From NCBI GenBank assembly GCA_036961445.1, contig JBALVO010000003.1, forward strand, positions 25,994-89,993: a stretch of 64,000 nt of DNA, read 5' to 3'. Under the pieces are notes generated by a model that saw only the letters and a program-made list of their open reading frames with translations, made no database searches and had not been told where the DNA came from. Positions 61,568 to 64,000 of this stretch are shown here, piece by piece (the first letter of the stretch is position 1; each line of letters starts with the position of its first letter). A program made the translations under genes and the position numbers. This DNA comes from JBALVO01 sp036961445 (lineage in GTDB: Bacteria; Pseudomonadota; Gammaproteobacteria; Pseudomonadales; Halieaceae).

Positions 61568-62368
61568 ATGAAAGATTACAAAGACAAGGTTGTGGTGATA
61601 ACCGGAAGCGGCGCCGGCATCGGTTTTGCGCTGAGCAAGGCGTTTGCAGCTCATGGGGCCAAGGTTGTAGTGTCTGACCTCACGCAGGAGCGGGTACAGC
61701 GAGCTGTTGATGCATTGAAGGCTCTCGGCTTTGAAGCTATCGGTCAGATTTGCGACGTGACCAATCGACAGGATGTTGAAGCCCTTGCAGATTTTGCCAT
61801 GCATCACTACGACCGGATAGATGTGTTGGTGAATAATGCCGGTGTGGGACAAGCGCCAGCGTCGTTGATCGACATGGATCTCGATGCCTTCCGCAAGGTT
61901 CTCGACGTCAACCTCTATGGTGTACTGCACGGTATTCAGGTGTTCGGAAGAATATTTAGGGAGCAGGGCACACTTGCCGCGATATATAACCTTGGCTCCG
62001 AGAACAGTATTTATCCCTGTGTGCCTTCTTTCCACGCCTACGTGTCATCTAAGCATGCTGTACTGGCGATCAGCGAATTACTTGCCGAAGAGACGCCGGA
62101 CTTCATTGAGGTTGCTGTCATCATGCCTGGCCTGGTTGAGACCGACATGACTCGTGATGTATTCCAGGGAATGAATGCGGATGACTTTGCCGAGAGAGTT
62201 ATAGGGCAGCTTAAAGCAGGTGAGTTCTATATCGTGTCGCATGCGTATAATAAAGTCAGGCTGAGCGAGCGTTACGAGAATATCGCGGCGGCGTATGACC
62301 GTTATGCGCCACGCTATGAAGGCGACGATGAGTACGATATCCGTTCGCTTATCGGTAGCGTGACCTGA
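61568..62368 (+). CDS. Short-chain dehydrogenase/reductase
   Basis: A 266-residue classical SDR. The cofactor motif VVITGSGAGIGFALSKAF is at residue 9, NNAGVGQAPA near 90, the catalytic Ser in YNLGSENSIY near 142, and YxxxK in FHAYVSSKHAVL near 156. VVSDLTQERVQ after strand two suggests NAD. It follows the StyC-like gene by 66 bp and probably acts on the product of the upstream enzymes, for example oxidising an aldehyde or alcohol. The C-terminal 30 residues are rich in Tyr and Asp. Confidence 0.92.
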   Translation: MKDYKDKVVVITGSGAGIGFALSKAFAAHGAKVVVSDLTQERVQRAVDALKALGFEAIGQICDVTNRQDVEALADFAMHHYDRIDVLVNNAGVGQAPASLIDMDLDAFRKVLDVNLYGVLHGIQVFGRIFREQGTLAAIYNLGSENSIYPCVPSFHAYVSSKHAVLAISELLAEETPDFIEVAVIMPGLVETDMTRDVFQGMNADDFAERVIGQLKAGEFYIVSHAYNKVRLSERYENIAAAYDRYAPRYEGDDEYDIRSLIGSVT

Positions 62369-62549
62369 AAAGTGCCGACACACTCACCGGCGCAATGCCC
62401 CGGTAGATTTGCAGTGACTCAAGTTGCGCAGTCATAGCATAGGACAAAGGGGGGGCATCCAGTTAGGGCCTGCGGGGGCGAGCATACGGCCATTTAGTGA
62501 CACCGCAATGCGCGGGCCGAACATTCCCCGGTATTGCGGTATATTTTCT

Positions 62550-62783
62550 TTAACGCCTACGCACTGGTTGTCGCACAGGTCGCGTGTGGCGGTAGTTCCG
62601 GTGATGGTGGCTGCTGATTCCAGTGCGGTAGTAGGAATCATAGGAATGCATATTGTAGTGCGCACCTGTACTGCGCGTGCTACTGGAACTGCAAGCTAGC
62701 ATGGTGCCGAGCAAAATACTCACCATCACAGACCTGAAAATCACAATGGAAAAACGGTTCGAAATGCTTTGAGATATAGCCAT
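62550..62783 (-). CDS. Small predicted lipoprotein, His/Tyr/Arg-rich
   Basis: A 77-residue protein. A signal ends in the lipobox MVSILLGTMLACSSSS, with the lipidated Cys at about residue 31. The mature 46 residues are polar and rich in His, Tyr, Ser and Arg (SYYRTGISSHHHRNYRHTR) and end in PVRQPVRRR. No family is recognised; such short basic lipoproteins are often seen in proteobacteria. A start at the second Met (62726) would give a more usual signal length. It follows the secreted protein gene by 5 bp. Confidence 0.55.
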   Translation of the reverse strand: MAISQSISNRFSIVIFRSVMVSILLGTMLACSSSSTRSTGAHYNMHSYDSYYRTGISSHHHRNYRHTRPVRQPVRRR

Positions 62784-62788
62784 AGTGT

Positions 62789-63334
62789 TTATTCTTTAAT
62801 AGGGCTGATTGATTTCATCATGCCGCGCAGCACGTCCTGATGCGCATTTGTGGTGGCCGGTGGCCCGATATAGATCGCAACTCCGATATTGTCTTTGGAG
62901 AGCTGGAAAAGCATGACAAAAAAGTCTACTGGCTGAGCATCTCTCTCACCTTTACCCATAAAATAGCGGGCAGGCATGTCATTCAGATTCACATCATCTG
63001 TCTTGACGAGTACGGGCTTATCCACCAGAAAATCATCTAGCGACGATAAGTAGTCCTGGGCCTCATTCAGGCTATGCAGGTAAACAGGAACCCAGGCGCC
63101 AAACCACAATATACTCTCCTCTTCAGGCATCACCGTAATCACTCGTGGGGGCGGCTGCTCGTCCTCCGGAACCTGTGCTGCATCCATTTCGGAGCCGACA
63201 TTAACCAGCCATGAATCAGGAACCTCCATGGAAAAATAGGGCTTGTCTTGTAAACTGTATACAACTGCGACATTGGCATTCAATGTGGCGCTGAATAACA
63301 GGAGTGACAGCAGGCTTATGGTGTACTTGAACAT
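62789..63334 (-). CDS. Secreted protein of unknown function
   Basis: A 181-residue exported protein. The signal peptide is SLLSLLLFSATLNAN (cleavage near residue 21). The mature part (PYFSMEVPDSWLVNVG, RVITVMPEEESILWFGAWVP, FFVMLFQLSKDNIGVAIYIG) has the strand-helix pattern of PsbP/DcrB-like folds, but the assignment is weak. A small lipoprotein gene follows 5 bp later on the same strand, so both may be expressed together. Confidence 0.72.
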   Translation of the reverse strand: MFKYTISLLSLLLFSATLNANVAVVYSLQDKPYFSMEVPDSWLVNVGSEMDAAQVPEDEQPPPRVITVMPEEESILWFGAWVPVYLHSLNEAQDYLSSLDDFLVDKPVLVKTDDVNLNDMPARYFMGKGERDAQPVDFFVMLFQLSKDNIGVAIYIGPPATTNAHQDVLRGMMKSISPIKE

Positions 63335-63415
63335 GGTATATCTATGAACCGTTACGCATTAATCAGACATCATAACAGAGGGTGTTAATGTAATGAACCA
63401 TGTCCATCCACGCGT

Positions 63416-63871
63416 CTAGCCCACGGAGGTAGAAACACCAGGTTCATCCGCTAAAGCTGACATACTTGCCAGTACCTTGCCTTTTGTGGCCGCCTTTAAA
63501 ACAAAGAACGTAACCAATAAGAATACGATTGTAGCAATATGCTTAACTACAACCTTGATTGGCGCCTGTGCTTCAAATGCAAGTAGTCCATCTGTAATTG
63601 GCATTACAGTGCCAAACAGAGCGCACCACATTAATGCCGAGTAATTTCTGACATGCAATAAATAACCTAGCAAGATAGCAATAAACAATGTGCGCGACCC
63701 GTATATTCTTACCCAATCGGAGTCCATTGCTGAAAATAACTGCGTACCCCTTACAGCAGAGAATGTCAGAGGATCGATATAGGAAAAAATAGCGTAACAT
63801 GCTTGTAACAAAGCCATAATTAAAACCAATATAGCGCCTGCTTTTTCAAATCTACGATATTTTCTATCCAT
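63416..63871 (-). CDS. Small four-helix membrane protein, DUF4267-like
   Basis: A 151-residue integral membrane protein with four predicted helices. The pattern RIYGSRTLFIAILLGYLLHVRNYSALMW and GTVMPITDGLLAFEA resembles the DUF4267 group of small membrane proteins, whose function is unknown. Base composition is more A/T-rich than the core genes, suggesting possible acquisition. It is on the minus strand, separate from the secreted-protein pair by 81 bp. Confidence 0.7.
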   Translation of the reverse strand: MDRKYRRFEKAGAILVLIMALLQACYAIFSYIDPLTFSAVRGTQLFSAMDSDWVRIYGSRTLFIAILLGYLLHVRNYSALMWCALFGTVMPITDGLLAFEAQAPIKVVVKHIATIVFLLVTFFVLKAATKGKVLASMSALADEPGVSTSVG

Positions 63872-63901
63872 ATGTTATCCATTGTGTATGCTTAACTATT
63901 G

Positions 63902-64000
63902 TCAACGCACCGGGACGGTAATGACAGGCGACCTCTGCTCGCTCGCCAGGTCCGCAAGGCGGATGCCGATCAAGGTTCGCAGGAATATGAAGGCGCGTTT
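63902..64000 (-). CDS. C-terminal fragment of a protein cut by the window edge
   Basis: A leftward frame is open from the window edge to a TGA at 63902-63904 and reads RAFIFLRTLIGIRLADLASE and on to VITVPVR. The composition looks like coding sequence, but only 32 residues are visible and no family can be named. Confidence 0.35.
   Translation of the reverse strand, partial: KRAFIFLRTLIGIRLADLASEQRSPVITVPVR

Noticed and set aside
62432..62665. Leftward 77-codon frame overlapping the small lipoprotein gene
   Set aside because: The competing frame has a proper lipobox; this one has no signal, domain or ribosome-binding site.

Overview
The window is a stretch of a gammaproteobacterial chromosome, most likely a marine oligotroph of the Cellvibrionales/Halieaceae (OM60/NOR5-like) type. 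This placement is inferred from gene content and order: the clpS-clpA / infA-bpt-aat-trxB / ftsK-lolA-rarA-crcB-serS-cysG backbone, a CYP153 alkane hydroxylase, an LplT-PlsC-AMP-ligase fusion, EgtB/EgtD ergothioneine synthesis, a TonB-dependent receptor and many short-chain dehydrogenases. No rRNA, tRNA, CRISPR array, prophage or insertion sequence was recognised. There is one 100-N gap (37749-37848), which appears to be an unmerged contig overlap.

Layout. 1-2317: an N-terminally extended acyl-CoA dehydrogenase (methylsuccinyl-CoA dehydrogenase type, cut by the window edge), divergent from a malyl-CoA thioesterase/lyase-type CitE-like enzyme; together they suggest the ethylmalonyl-CoA pathway. 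2341-8178: leftward housekeeping genes (DUF7931-type protein, ribosomal oxygenase RoxA, purB, hflD, mnmA, nudJ, rluE), tightly packed. 8324-15112: icd, clpS-clpA, then leftward infA, bpt, aat, trxB; this clusters both N-degron tagging transferases with the ClpS adaptor and ClpA unfoldase. 15383-22834: rightward ftsK, lolA, rarA, crcB, serS, cysG. 22863-25058: tail-specific protease prc. 25534-31971: CYP153, a PspA/YiaA-like/XRE envelope-stress module, and a large LplT-PlsC-AMP-ligase fusion whose ligase end is degenerate and truncated.

32104-43020: accessory genes, including a beta-barrel protein, an ergothioneine cluster (PhzF-like, EgtB, EgtD, MFS transporter), a DUF427 protein, a gamma-glutamyltransferase whose signal-peptide reading frame is broken by a stop codon, a Dcu-type C4-dicarboxylate carrier and a 52-residue Pmp3/YqaE peptide. 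43112-51188: a lipoprotein, GNAT acetyltransferase, Baeyer-Villiger-type monooxygenase, Nudix lipoprotein, TonB-dependent receptor and secreted metallo-beta-lactamase-fold hydrolase.

51436-55921 is the most unusual unit: four overlapping or abutting genes encoding a membrane-anchored periplasmic protein of unknown family, a LolD-type ATPase, a three-helix FtsX-type permease and a ZnuA-like lipoprotein that lacks two of the usual zinc-ligand positions. 56071-63871 holds fatty-acid/xenobiotic-type enzymes: enoyl-CoA hydratase, two SDRs, arylamine N-acetyltransferase, and a TetR-controlled operon with a di-iron-like hydrolase, a homologue of styrene-oxide isomerase and an SDR. Small envelope proteins follow. 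All functional statements rest on reading motifs by eye; no database search was possible.
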